Shown here: in pieces, positions 11,641-23,439 of the stretch
How positions within the stretch are numbered: position 1 is the stretch's first letter
Layout of the letters: every line of letters begins with the position of its first letter
Source: Siphonodentalium dalli
Taxonomy: Eukaryota; Mollusca; Scaphopoda; Gadilida; Siphonodentaliidae
Direction: 5' to 3'
DNA length: 64,000 bases
Assembly (NCBI GenBank): GCA_032622095.1
Contig: CP136066.1
Coordinates: forward strand, 106,597,319-106,661,318
Program-made: the position numbers and the translations under genes
Notes under the pieces: model-generated
The model's database searches: none
Told to the model about the DNA's origin: nothing
The model's input: the letters and a program-made list of their open reading frames with translations, nothing else

Positions 11641-12176
11641 AATTTTGAATGTTGGTACTCAAGCGCCAATTGATAGCATATAATATGTATTGGACAGGTG
11701 TGTGCTCAAAACAATGCAAACTTGGTACCTAAAACAACTTTTCCTAAAGCTGGGTACCCAACACACCAAAATGTGGCGACAATGCATGACCGGTCGACCC
11801 CTTCAGCGTCAGTGACTGCCCATATAAGTGAAGTTCATTGTGTTGTTATAAGATAACATGATTGCGAACTTCACAATTGGCCTACATAAACACTATCTCA
11901 ATCAAGTTAAGCCGATTTAAGGCTTCATCAAACTCCCTTTGTTGGTTGTCTGATTTGTTTGTCACAATATGCGACGGCGGAATTAGAATCGACTAACACT
12001 TTTTCCGTCTCTATATAAATATTTAAGATTTTTGAGAAAATTCAGGACCTGCGAATTTTACTGAAAATAATATAGGCCCCTACAGTCTAATCACCCATGC
12101 ACGATTTCATCATGTATTCTGATTCAAATAGTTATGAGATTGCGAAAAAGTTAATTTGTTTGCAAACCATTTTTTT
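11641..12176. other. No gene seen
   Basis: Moderately AT-rich, with no shared repeat and no convincing frame. Confidence 0.5.
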
Positions 12177-12610
12177 TAAAGATGCATTATCCGAATTAAC
12201 GCCCCCCCCCCAAATTACTATGTCTTAAATTTGGCTTCGGGGATACAAAATATTTGATTTGAGTCGAGGAACCCACCCATCAAAGCCGCGGTCAGAGTGA
12301 TCAGATATCGATTTTTGAAGTTTGTTATTTCTCGAGATGTGCAATTATTTGTGGCCAAGAATAACGGACGGTCTCGAACAACATTGCGGATGAAGATGGA
12401 TAACTCTAAACCCAAGTGGTAACACGGTCAAATTTCGTGATACTCAAGTGATAATTATACGGCCATATTTCGTTGAACAAAATGTTGATAAATAACACGT
12501 TTTGGGAAATTTGATACTGGTCATAGTAGACAGAGGTTAGCATTATTTTGTTGCGATTAATCGATTCTGATAACTGAAGCGACCGTCTGATCGGATTGAG
12601 TACCTTTAAA
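12177..12610 (+). mobile_element. Element U, copy 2 (near full length)
   Basis: Starts TTAAAGATGCATTATCCGAA and ends ATTGAGTACCTTTAA, so the termini are inverted versions of each other. It includes a run of 10 C at 12202-12211, GAGTCGAGGAACCC, GATGAAGATGGATAACTC and GTTGATAAATAACACG in the order seen in all copies. No coding capacity. Confidence 0.7.
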
Positions 12611-12777
12611 TTCTCCCTACCGAACGAGCGCCAACATTCACAGTTCAGTTCAGTTGATGTGGAGATCCCTCCTATCGAGTCGTATGTGTGAGGAGCACCC
12701 CAAGTTGATGGGTTACATTAAAAAACTAAGTAGTAAGAGTATTTAAGTAGAGTAAAAAGTCTAAAATGTGGATATTG

Positions 12778-13077
12778 GATAATTTTATATCTGGCATATA
12801 CAACTGGAACAAAATACTATGCGCATGGCAAACCAACAGCGACAAAGAGAAACTTCCGGGGAAAGTGCTTGCCGACACTAACTTGAACGATGTCATATAG
12901 GTTTAACCTTGCATATATAATAGAATGCACTGGTTAGTTAACGATGCGATATGCGACGGCTACAATATTACTCAGTTTATTCGCACTAATATATTCACCC
13001 ATACCATGGGTATGAGTATGACGACATATAGTCCTACTCACCGACCAAAGAGTTGTATATGCCAGATATAAAATTAT
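12778..13077. repeat. 27-bp inverted repeat pair
   Basis: ATAATTTTATATCTGGCATA at 12778 is matched by its exact inverse ending at 13077, with about 245 bp between the arms. A short piece of TTAA MITE family A (ATATAATAGAATGCACTGG) lies inside at 12910-12935. Confidence 0.7.
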
Positions 13078-13747
13078 AGTATTCACCTGAGCGCACCTGA
13101 CAGGTAAATCGAGCACGTGTCTTCAAAGTTTGTATTTCCCGCGTTTCAATTTGACCTTTACAACATTTTCCGGGTCAGAGGTCAGAGCTGGCCTGTCATG
13201 GCTGAACATCTTTCGTAAGTATTTTGGAACGTCAGGAATTTCTAAGATTCTGTGCTCAAAAGCAAACAAAAGTGATATATATATTTGTTGATAGCAAACT
13301 TTAACATAATATCGTTATTTTCCAGCTAAAAACCCACTCCATTATATCTTTGTTTGGAGTGTTTTAAGTGTAAATCACTAACTGTAATTGTAAATTGATG
13401 GTGCCTGCTGAAAACATTGCGTGCAGATTCCAGTGGACCAACGTTGTCAGTGTTGACTGTTGAGTGGTATGTGATTTGCATAATGTACTTCATTCAGCTT
13501 CATTTATCTTTGTCTGTCATAGTATTAAACCTATTACCACAATAGTGCATGTATCTACATGTATCTCAAATAATGGGTGTAATGCTGTAATTTACAATCC
13601 CTTGAAGCTGGAATCAAAGTATTAAATTTAAAATTACAATTGAAATTTTAAATGGTTAATGAAATGATCGGTCAGAGGATCTCAACTGGAAAAAAACTTT
13701 CAATTAACAGCCACCACATAAGTTGGGCTGATGGGGTCATTGTCACA
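13078..13747. other. No gene seen
   Basis: No shared repeat and no exon-like frame. A short ATATAT run lies near 13275. Confidence 0.45.
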
Positions 13748-14247
13748 AGGTACTCTCAGGTGCCTAATAATCGTGATAATAAGATAAGATAAGATACGTT
13801 TTAATGGTCTTTAAGACACACATTTGTGTAGGACAACCTACATGTATAGATAAAAAAAACAGGAATACATGGTATAGATGTGATATACATGTGACAAGTG
13901 ACAGATTAACACAGATTGTAAAGATATAGAAATTAGAATATCAAATTATTTGAGTTATTACTGGACATTGGTCATCTACGGAAGGATGTGTTGTACCATG
14001 TGGTACATCACCACCACCGTAGATGACCAATGCCCAGCATGAGTATGGCGTTTATATAGGGTATGAGCCTGTAAAGGAGTTGTGAGCCTGTGATGGCTTA
14101 ATAATAGTGATAGATGGTGATTTATGCTGAAAATAATAATAGTGATGGCAATTTCACTAAATATCTCAATGCCAAATAATAGTGATTGTTGGGAATTTTC
14201 TCCAAAATTAATAAGCGAGTCGGCACTATTGTTAGGCACCTAAGAGT
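13748..14247. mobile_element. TA-flanked inverted-repeat element Q, long copy
   Basis: The left end TA-CTCTCAGGTGCCTAATAAT pairs with the right end ATTGTTAGGCACCTAAGAG-TA. The inside repeats CCAAATAATAGTG-type motifs that also fill the short Q copy at 17.3 kb. A TA target suggests a Tc1/mariner-type MITE. A secondary hairpin (GGACATTGGTCATCTACGG with its near inverse) occupies 13963-14035. Confidence 0.55.
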
Positions 14248-14759
14248 ATTCAGTGATCACATTCATAGCCAGCTTTTCAAATCGATTACAAATGTAGCCA
14301 CTAACATGACTATTAAAGCCAGTGTGTCTATAACCGGAAGGTTCCTGCACTGCAATATCTACAGATACAGAAGCCAGGTTTTCACAATAACATGCGATCA
14401 TATTTGTAGCTACTGAGCTTTTCAAATTCCATCGTTTTACGATGCAATGTATGATGTCATTGCGTGAACTTGTTGTAAGTGACTAAAATGGCGACTTCAT
14501 GCTCCAAAACTGGGTTAATTATAGGAATATAACTAGATTAATTTCATGACATTGGTTGAAAACCTTCTTAGGTAGGTCTAAATAAATGATTAACTAATAT
14601 TAATTTATTTCGTCTCCTTTTTTAAATTTTTTTATATATCTATTATTGATTTGAAACAAGTCTAGTTGGGATTTATGGTTCCAATTATAGGAAAAAAAGA
14701 GAATATGTTATCATTCTTTGGATCGCACTGGAATTGTCAGAATCTGATGTATGCCAACT

Positions 14760-15510
14760 TTAGTCCTTGAGGTCGTGTACGAACCTTCGTGGTGCTAGAT
14801 GAAAGTCAATGTTTTCTTTGAAATGTATTAATGTGGATGACTGAACTACATGAGGGGGTAGATTGTTCCATTCTGCGCATACTCGCTGTTAGAATGAGAA
14901 CTTCCGCACATCTTTAGATTTATGCTCCACTTGCAGTTTGAATTTGTGTCCACATGTTCCAACGTAGGTGTTATACTTAAAGAACTGTGTGTGGTCAATG
15001 TTGTACAGCCCCTTTAAAAGTTTGTAAGTTTCTATCATGTCTGCTCTAAGTAGCCTGTATTTAATCAAAGGTAAGTTAAATTTTAGCAGTCTCATGTCGT
15101 ATTATCTATACTTCCTCAAACTAGGTACCATTCTTGTTGCTCCCCTTTGCAACTTCTCTAACTTATGTAATAATCCCACAAAGTATGGCTTCCATGCGAC
15201 ATCACAAAATTCTATGATAGGTTGTACAATGGTTATATAGAGATTCTTGATAACAGATGAATTGATATCACAGAAAGTATGATTTATTACTCTCAGCCTT
15301 TGGTTTGCTTTTGCGATGACTGCGTTAATGTGAAGATTAAATTTCAGCTTGTCGTCGAACATTAGCCCAAGATCTTGTTTGCATTCAGAATGCATATAAC
15401 AGGTGGCCTTTTTGAACTATCGGTCATCACATAAGGAATTTTTGGGTTGTTGTGTCCAAAATGTAGAATGTGGATATTTGAGGACTTTAAATGTAGCTGC
15501 CTGTCTTATA
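14760..15510 (-). pseudogene. Non-LTR retrotransposon reverse transcriptase, C-terminal remnant
   Basis: Read on the minus strand, the peptide runs in the order expected for the end of a CR1/L2/jockey-like reverse transcriptase. It has LHFGHNNPKIPYVM, then DLGLMFDDKLKFNLHI, then a thumb-like stretch ending LEKLQRGATRMVPSLRKY. The connection segment LPLIKYRLLRADMIETYKLL follows, and the terminal block RVCAEWNNLPPHVV comes last. The catalytic palm (with its FADD-type motif) is not recognisable upstream. The copy is dead: there is a frameshift near 15395, a stop between RKYR and the LLKFNLPL block (about 15102), and another stop just before QRVCAEW (about 14886). It ends at a stop at 14760-14762. 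Such 5'-truncated copies are usual for LINEs. The superfamily call is strong; the clade is uncertain. Confidence 0.85.
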
Positions 15511-16495
15511 AATGTAAGTTTTCATTCATCTGCCCAATAATGTGATTTGCCAAACAATTATCTTGCACCAAGTTGTGATCCTTGAGCAAGGTTGCTTTTA
15601 CAGTGACTTCTTCACACAACTCATGCATTAAAAGAGTATTCGACAGGATGTTGATGAATCTTGACAGGAACGTCTTTGCAAGTGATATTTTGAAAACTGT
15701 TATTTGTAGGTTTCTAGCTTATTTACAGGGTTGGTGAATGCATTTAATCTATGTGAATAAAGAGTAGAGAAGGTAAACATCAAAACACATTTTTTATGAA
15801 ATCCGGATTTCCAAAATACATAATGCCAAACAATATCGGGAACTGGTGACCGGTGCTAGAAGTTTTGTTTGGAAAAAATGTTCCGGGTCTATGTCTTATG
15901 TATTAAACATCTACTTGAAAACGATCCATAGAACTTGATAAGGATCAGTATAGCGAACTATATTACAATATACATCTAAATAAATAAACAACATGCTGGC
16001 TAGTGCAGCAGCTCACCAGCACAGCGTTGTCAGCGCCTTTTGAGATAAACTAGGTCACTGCGCATGAAAAACTTGGCTCTTGATCTACACGTGTTACACC
16101 TGTGGTAACACACACATTTTGAGCACAAAATTCCTATAATTTTCCTTGGGGGGTGAAATCTCCCCCTTATCGGAAGCAGTTACATGTACCAGTAATTAAC
16201 ATGTCACAGGCCAGCACACGCCATCTTTTCTTTTTTTTAGTTTGACTGCACTAGGTGAATAGAAACTTTCCAATTAGCCGTATATATAAATCTCACTTGG
16301 AAATAATGATTATAAAACTTGAGTATTATATTTATACTTGATTTTCTAGTGATGTGTACTCAAATAATTGTGACATCACAGCACAAGCAAATGAACAATG
16401 TTTTCATTGTGTGCTCAATGTTCCTCGCAAATATCTGGCTCATATCACCATGGATTACATGCAGGTAACATGATCCAGATTGTCATTTACAACCA
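15511..16495. other. No gene seen
   Basis: No shared repeat detected. The DNA adjoining the LINE remnant may hold decayed upstream reverse transcriptase sequence, but I cannot read it. Confidence 0.4.
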
Positions 16496-16902
16496 TTTAA
16501 AGATTCATAATCCGAATTAGCACTCCCAAATTACTATTTATTTGGCTACGTGGATAAAAAATATTTGATTCGAAAATTTGTTATTTCCCGAGATATGTAA
16601 TTTTTGGCTGCCTGGCAAATATTCGTCAAGCCGACAGTCTTGGACCAAATTGTGGATGAAGATGGATAACTGTAAACTCAAGTGGCTTTGGGTGTTAGAT
16701 ATTTCACAATGCAGCTATATTTCGTTGAACAAAATGTTGATAAATAACACAATTTGGACAATTTTATACGATAGTTGACAATGGTTTAATAGGATTATTT
16801 TTTGTGTATTAATCAATTCTAATAACTGAAGCGGCATTTCAAGAAATGTTGTTGTTGGAATCTGATGATATGGGGACAATCAAATCAGATTGTGTACCTT
16901 AA
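16496..16902 (+). mobile_element. Element U, copy 3 (full length)
   Basis: Starts TTAAAGATTCATAATCCGAA and ends AGATTGTGTACCTTAA. It contains GATGAAGATGGATAACTG and GTTGATAAATAACAC as in the other copies. It also has the right-end block AAATGTTGTTGTTGGAATC, which is shared with the inverted copy at 29.9 kb. The 66-codon frame is a by-product. Confidence 0.7.
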
Positions 16903-17297
16903 TGTTTGCCGAATTACAACATAATGCTTTGAAATTGACAATGTTGATTTGCTAAAAAGCAGTTGGTGTTGTTAGGATTTGTAACTATTAATTCTTTAAA
17001 TGATTCAGTTTTTTATTTGTCATTAAGTTCAGCGGAGGTGCACTCCCGAAAGATAAAATTTGCAGGTATTATGTTGTGCAAGAGCAATACTGCCAATAGG
17101 GCACCTCAAAATTGAATGACTGCAGAGTTTTACGATGAAATTCCTTAAGTAGCAAGTTGATATTTACTATTCTTACAAAAATGGCCTGCCAGCTGCTATT
17201 TTGATAATATCATAAGAATATGTGGATAGTTTGAGTTTTAACAACTTATTGAACCCATATTTAAATTTGTGTTAACTATGTATGGCTCCTTAGTCAG

Positions 17298-17480
17298 CAT
17301 ACTCTCACCTGCCAAATAATAGTGCATGCATAATTTATTTCCTTTCAGTCAAAAATACAAGATTGCACTATTATAAGGCAATGAGACATAGTGAAATTGC
17401 CTGCACTATTATTAATGTCTGTCAAAAATACAGTCCTGCACTATAATTTGGCCTGCACTATTGTTCGGCAGGTGAGAATA
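17298..17480. mobile_element. TA-flanked MITE Q, short copy
   Basis: TA-CTCTCACCTGCCAAATAATA at the left pairs with CACTATTGTTCGGCAGGTGAGA-A-TA at the right (given here as arms CTCTCACCTGCC / GGCAGGTGAGA). The interior alternates TGCACTATTAT and CAAAAATACA motifs in both orientations. Confidence 0.6.
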
Positions 17481-18296
17481 GATACACTGTCTTAATTTGA
17501 AAGCAAATGTAAGGCTTAAAAAAATGTACTTGTGTTTCCAGTAATGGACCAAAAATATTTTGGGTAGGTAGGTAGGGAAATTATTATTCAATTATTTTTC
17601 ATAAGTAGAAAATCGGGATAAATTATGACCGTATTACACACTAATTTAGATTATATATAGCTAGAACACAGGGAGATGATTTTGCTGGGAATTATCAGAA
17701 TTATGGGAATTAATATCATGACTTTCTGAATTCTTTTATTGATATTCAATGAATGAATATTTAATAACAATAATATGCATGAATAATTTAATACAATTAT
17801 TATAGTATTATATACATGTATATAAATACATATGCATACAAGTAATATAGTATTTTTTTTAGGCTATTTAATAGGCTGTGTAATTAACATTGAATTTATT
17901 ATTGTCATTATAGCGATTGCGTAACTGGGATATTGGCGAATATTTAATAAACATAATTATGAAGATTCATGAACTTTATGTATTAATTAACAAATGAAAA
18001 TAAAAAAAATCAGCTGAAAACAATAAAATACTGAGAATTGGTCATTAGGCTAGCTGCCTACTGGTCCGACTGCATGGAAACACCACTTCGAATCAAGTTC
18101 ATATGAACTTCACCACTGACATTACTCAAACTTGGTAATGTTAGAAGTATAGACCCTGCATATAAAAATTGGGTTCAACAGAGTTTGCATTCAGCAAATT
18201 TCATTTTTTTTTCTTCGAGCAGAACTAAATGTGCCCAGACATCTGATTTACGTATTTCTCGAGTATCCTTACAAGATACCGTCAACAGGTAGGCCC

Positions 18297-19480
18297 CTAC
18301 TACTTAGGGGTGGGAAGATACACTAGTGCCACGATACGATACGTATCTCGATACACCGTTCGCGATACGAGTGCGTATCTAGATACATATATACATACTA
18401 CATAGATACACTCCAGACATTGTTTCAGAATTTAATCAAATCAAACATGACAACTCAAACACAAGCTTATTAGGGCAAATAGCATTACTGTGCCTACTTG
18501 CAACTGAAACAACTTTCAAACAAGTCAATAGTTATGTGTCTGATCTACTCTAAACAGTAAATACAAGATCGACTATTTATTGGTAAGTTAATGGTAACGC
18601 AGGTTCTTTCTCAAAAAAATTAAAGTGTCAACATTTTCTGAGTTCAGCATTGAGCGCTGAGCATTTATAATATCGCCAGCAGTCGAAAACACTCGCTCAC
18701 TTGGGACAGAAGTTTCAGGTATGCACAGAGTTGTAGCGGCAATGCAAGCCAGCAATGGATAATTTCTGGAATTTGCCTTCCACCACTCTAAAAACGGATG
18801 TTGAAACTCAAGAGTTCAAGGACGATGACCACAAAATCAGGTAATCAAGACTTGCACAAAGAAAGTCCGTAAGTGTCTAAGTGATCGTGCTTAAAATCAC
18901 TTGTTAATAAATCACAAAACGCGGAGCTGCCAATGTAAGAGGAGTAACTCTAAATACAATGTACTAGATTCAGACCACTGGACTCGTAACTATACGAATT
19001 GAGTTCGAGTGACACGCGATTACGCGGTCAAAATGAAGGGTACCGCGGAAAGTACCGGTATATTTAGAAGGCAGTATTGCGTCAGCTGCGAGCGCACGTG
19101 ACATGTGCTTCCGAAAACGAAACGGGAAGTTATATATCAATTGTGCCATGTGGCGTAAATATGCACCGGCTCTAATCAAACACGCGATGCACGTGCAGCA
19201 CGGACACATTATAGTACGTTTCATCACTTTCGCGCGAAGCTATATATGCACATGCGAAGTCTTGTTTTAACTTTGTTTTAGGACTGAAACTCTCGATATA
19301 TCTTAATAGCCGATCAAGTGACTATGCTTTTCGAAGTTTTCGTACAGTAATCATTTATTATGAATTATACGTGTATCGCAATACGACGATATTTAAGGAT
19401 TTGTATCGGTGCATGCATCGTGTGTTACCGTATCGCGATACACCGGTGCATCGGTGTATCTTCCCACCCCTACTACTACT
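18297..19480 (-). mobile_element. hAT transposon, 1168 bp, with 8-bp target duplication
   Basis: The element at 18305-19472 begins TAGGGGTGGGAAGATACAC and ends with the inverse ...GTATCTTCCCACCCCTA. A perfect 8-bp duplication CTACTACT flanks it (18297-18304 and 19473-19480). Subterminal GATACG/CGATACA motifs are repeated many times, as is common in hAT ends. A transposase C-terminus is encoded on the minus strand (separate entry). At 1.2 kb it is far shorter than an autonomous hAT, so it is a deletion derivative. Confidence 0.9.
18588..18815 (-). pseudogene. hAT transposase C-terminal dimerisation domain
   Basis: The minus-strand frame begins after a TGA at 18816-18818 and ends at a TAA at 18588-18590, giving about 75 residues. 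It shows the hAT dimerisation signature in order: FLEWWKANSRNYPLLACIA, then IPETSVPSERVFSTAGDII, then LNSENVDTLIFLRKNL near the end. In intact hAT transposases this region, at the extreme C-terminus, mediates oligomerisation. The BED zinc finger and the acidic catalytic residues are not visible in the remaining ~650 bp of the element. The fragment therefore cannot be active alone. It is well conserved in sequence, which fits a fairly young element. Confidence 0.9.
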
Positions 19481-19941
19481 AGTGAGTCTGACAGTAGATG
19501 TTAATTGACCAGGCGTACTGCATTGAAAACGATTGCATTGATCTTTGCCGACAACTCAGTTTCATGGACATCGGAACATCCCAGATGATGTCATGCATCT
19601 TTTTTTTATGTTAAGCCGCTAAAACCAGACTATGTAGTGACATGGAAGTTGCAATTCATGGAAGAGTTTTTTTTTTTAATTTGAGTGATAAAGTTTGTGG
19701 CAAAATTGATAAAGTACACATTTTTTTTAAAAAGCTACTGTTGACAGTCTCAAGCTGATTAAGGACCTGAATACGTTAGTTTTAGTCAATGGCATGTGTG
19801 TGTCTATTACATAGCAGTTAATGGATTGATCATCTTCAACCGGTTGCCGACAGATCGCGGTAAAAAAATATAATTTGGGTCGGGTGGTTTTATTAGGGTC
19901 GGTCGGGATACTGGAAACACAGGTATTATTTTTTTAAGCCT

Positions 19942-20239
19942 AATATAGATATGTGATGACATGTTCTCTCTATTGAGTGAATGTGAGTATCCAATTACAT
20001 CAGTGTAGTTTTTCTCAATCATTGTCGATGCCCGCTAATCCACTGAGCACGTTACCGAAAAGATTTTTGTAATAGGCCATCTATAACTGAAGTTTTATTA
20101 CTTAGGCCTTACGTGATCCTTTAACTATATTTTAATGGATTGTCTCGATGTCAAGTGGGAATCCCATATTTGATGTGTATATGTTTATTGTAGTGAATTA
20201 TAGAAGGGGCCAGTTCAATTCCATAGGAACATTACTCAT
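19942..20239. other. No gene seen
   Basis: Short unique stretch between two mobile elements. Confidence 0.4.
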
Positions 20240-21188
20240 CAGTGATTGTAGTCCAAGTCTTCTCGTACTAAAACTAGCTAAGATTTTGGGATGGAGATGC
20301 TAGTATTTAGTCCGAGTTCCAGGCCCATGCATTCCTATGACACGAGTTACGCCCAGGATCTGTGGCGGGAATCTGTGGTGTATTTTACTCGATTTACCTA
20401 ACAAAGCAATACATGATGCTATATACATCGGAAAGAGTGACATCTTATGGTCATAATGGTGTATAATAATCTAACTTTAATGTTAAATTACACATAGAAT
20501 ATTCCGGTTGATTGCCACAAACATCGTTGTTTTTTCTGTTTGTTTACTTAACTGAAAGCCGAACTCAGGTTCCGAAGAACTTCGGCATTGTCCGGTGTTT
20601 GTTTTGGCCGAGACGAATTTCGATACAAACAAAATGGCGGCCCCCATGATATTCTATTGCTCATTGTGTTTACACTGTTTTAAACTGTGAGATGGTTGTA
20701 ATTCCCGTAATTTATTTAATGTATTACATTTATATCTTCAATATGTATTTAATCTATGTATTTATTTATTTATTGTCACGTATAATTACGATTACAATGG
20801 AGAATTCATCGTGCGTGGTTGATTGAAAATCTACGGAATATTTTCACCGGAAAATGCCGAACGCAGTTCGCAAGGTCAACTGAGTTCGCATACTTTAAAA
20901 AATATGTAAACACTGCGGCAAATGTTTCTTTTCACATTAAATTACCGCTTTCAATTCACAACCGATGTGGGTTTCAGATCAAATAGCATGTCTTCTGCGG
21001 AAACTATCCGTTTATTGTCGCAATTGTGATATTTTATTTCATATAATTGTGGTTTTATTTGAGCGGGTCACTAACGCTTAAGTCGTGTCATAGGAATGCA
21101 TGGGCCTGGAACTCGGACTAAATACTAGCATCTCCATCCCAAAATCTTAGCTAGTTTTAGTACGAGAAGACTTGGACTACAGTGATTG
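20240..21188. mobile_element. Mutator-like element, 97-bp terminal inverted repeats
   Basis: The element at 20249-21179 (931 bp) has arms 20249-20345 and 21083-21179 that look identical over 97 bp, starting TAGTCCAAGTCTTCTCGTAC. A perfect 9-bp duplication CAGTGATTG flanks it (20240-20248 and 21180-21188). Long inverted repeats plus a 9-bp duplication are diagnostic of the Mutator superfamily. No transposase is present. Its 737-bp interior is more GC-rich and carries ACAAAATGGCGGCCCCCATG at 20630-20649, which looks like a host start-codon context, so it may hold captured host sequence. The ends match the 106-bp element at 7351-7456. Confidence 0.85.
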
Positions 21189-21289
21189 GTGGGTTTTTTT
21201 GTTTGTTTTTTTAAAAACTAGGTGTCCCCCTAAAACAGGCAGTGTTCTAAAACTGACAATTTAAAAATTATTTCTATTGAAGGTTAGAG

Positions 21290-22380
21290 TGTTGAGTATA
21301 GGTTCTTGACTCCAATAATTTTATTTTAACGGTACATATAGTACCGGGAACCTTGAATATTTCTTTAAATGTGATTTTCGGGAAATTTCAACCTTACAAT
21401 GTCTATGACAGTTAAATTATTTTGAGGCTTGTGTGATAAGTTGTGTCTCATGTTTCTCCAATTAACATCAAATGTGAATTAATTTGACAGGAATTATTAG
21501 TAGGGAAACAGACTTTCAAACAGTAGCCCAGAACCACAATTAGCCATGTTGGTGTTTCTCATAAGTAGTCTAAGCACTATAATATTTGCAGAAATTCAAC
21601 CATCTCATTTCCCAACTCGCATGCACAGACCTGGTGCATTGAGTGCTTAACAAGCATCTGTCTCAGATTTCCAGTGGGAAAATAATCAAAATAGTATGTT
21701 TTTTTGTTCTGGAAAGTGATATTCTGTTATTAAATATCATGTGCAGCATTCATAGGAAATGCAGGGTGAATAAAACAGTTTACAAAATCTGATCAAATTG
21801 TGAAGATACTAGTAGCTTTAGGTAAAAAAACAAAATTCAACTAGAATATTTTTATTGACAAATGTGACTGATTTTGACATTTCTGTGATTGATCATCTAA
21901 TAAATTCCGTTCTGTCTGGTTCTCACATGGAATGTGATTTTTGGGAGATTTCAACCTGTCAATGTCTATGAAAGTTAAATAATTTCAAGGCTTTGCATCA
22001 TATGTTTCCAATTAAAATACATTTTTAAGGGAATTTAATTTAACCGACAATGTCATGTTCAGACATTTGACTACCGATTTGTCAATAAACACTACCCCAG
22101 TGCCAATCTGTCAAGAAACACTACCCCAGTGCCACATACATGTACATGTATCCTGGAATAGCCATGTAACAAATCCATTTTGTCTTTCTCATCAGTAGTC
22201 TAAAAACTATAATATCTGCAGAAATTCATTGATAAATATACATGGGTTTTTGAGTTTTCTGCCAATAATCTCATGCTTTGAATACCATCTCATTACCCGA
22301 CTCGCATGTTCAGACCTGGTGCATGGAGTACTTAACAAGCATGTGCCTCAGAATTCCATCGGAAAGATGCCAGGTTTTTT
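21290..22380 (+). repeat. Diverged tandem duplication, about 600 bp period
   Basis: Blocks recur in the same order: GATTTTCGGGAAATTTCAACC (21373) with GATTTTTGGGAGATTTCAAC (21933), AATGTCTATGACAGTTAAAT with its counterpart, and CTCGCATGCACAGACCTGGTGCAT (21619, read as CTCGCATG...GACCTGGTGCAT) with its counterpart near 22301. Numerous indels separate the two copies. Confidence 0.7.
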
Positions 22381-22997
22381 AACGGCTTCACTGTGGGAGA
22401 TCTGATAATTTGCTCCAACTTCTAAGTTAGAATATCATCTCTGTATCTTGTCTTCTACTGACTTGACTTCAAGAGCCAGCAAGGCTCCTTGTGATAATTG
22501 GATTTAACACTGTCTTGAGTGGCATGTGATGTAAATGATAACTAATGGGGAGAATCTTTCAATTTTCTCATTTAATATTTTTAGAATTTGACTGCTATTG
22601 TTTTGATTGTTTTTGTGAGGTACCCGATGTTAAGAAATTGCTTGCTGAACACATTGTAATAACTGATTTAATTAATTTTTGCCGACTTTCATTATGAGGC
22701 TGGCACTCGCTGGCCCCTCATTTTGAAAAAAATCCAAGAGGCTGAAACAATGCCCTGCTTAATTTTAATTACCCACCCTCTCCCAAACAAAATTTGGCAG
22801 GGTATATTCACACGTTAGTAGGCTATAGGCTAAACTATTGAGAGATTGTTTTGATACTTCACACAGTTTAGTAGAAGATCTCTAAATGGTATGTTTACAT
22901 TTTTCGTCAAAAACAATTTTATACAATTTATTACTAGCCTACATGTAATAATCAATACCGATTAACTACATGTGTACAAAGCTTATACATGTAATTA
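22381..22997. other. No gene seen
   Basis: AT-rich DNA without a shared repeat or a convincing frame. Confidence 0.45.
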
Positions 22998-23201
22998 CAG
23001 TTATGCTCTAAATAACAATTCCTTAACCACAGCAAAATTATGGGTAACTTTTCAGGATTTAGTCGGAAATATGGCTTGTTGCCATTCATCTCGGTGAGAG
23101 CTTTCAGATGAATGGCAACAAGCCATATTTCCGACTGAATCCTGAAGAGTTACCCATAATTCTGCTGTGGTTAAGAAGTCGATTATTTAGAGCATTACTG
23201 T
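22998..23201. mobile_element. Palindromic MITE P, full copy
   Basis: Starts TA-CAGTTATGCTCTAAATAAC and ends AGAGCATTACTG-TA. The two ~100-bp arms are inverses around a short AGCTTTC-type loop, with blocks CCTTAACCACAGCA, GGATTTAGTCGGAAATATGG and CTTGTTGCCATTCAT. TA on both sides suggests TA target duplication, as in Tc1/mariner-type MITEs. The 71-codon minus frame is a by-product. Confidence 0.85.
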
Positions 23202-23439
23202 ACAAAGTTGATCGGGCTAATCTATAGATCATGCTATGCCCATTGAGATCATATTCCACAAGTTCAAAACATGGGAACTTTTTGATGTTCTGATGGGGGA
23301 TCTTTATAACATTGAGCAAACAATGCAGGCAATATGTTTCTTTGTTAATAAGTCAATTAATTAATAATCACAGTAGGGGGTTTTCCCAACTCGAGATTGC
23401 ATGATTTGAGTCAATTTTTTTTTTTATCAGAAGCAGGCG

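Larger units (their letters stand above)
17512..19941. mobile_element. Inverted-repeat structure enclosing a hAT element
   Basis: The left arm AGGCTTAAAAAAATGTACTT, continuing to GTGTTTCCAG at 17541, pairs with an inverse arm at 19911-19941 that starts CTGGAAACACAG and ends TTTTAAGCCT. If this is one element, it is 2.4 kb long and was later invaded by the hAT at 18305. No coding region is recognised between the arms outside the hAT. No clear target duplication, so the superfamily is unknown. Confidence 0.5.
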
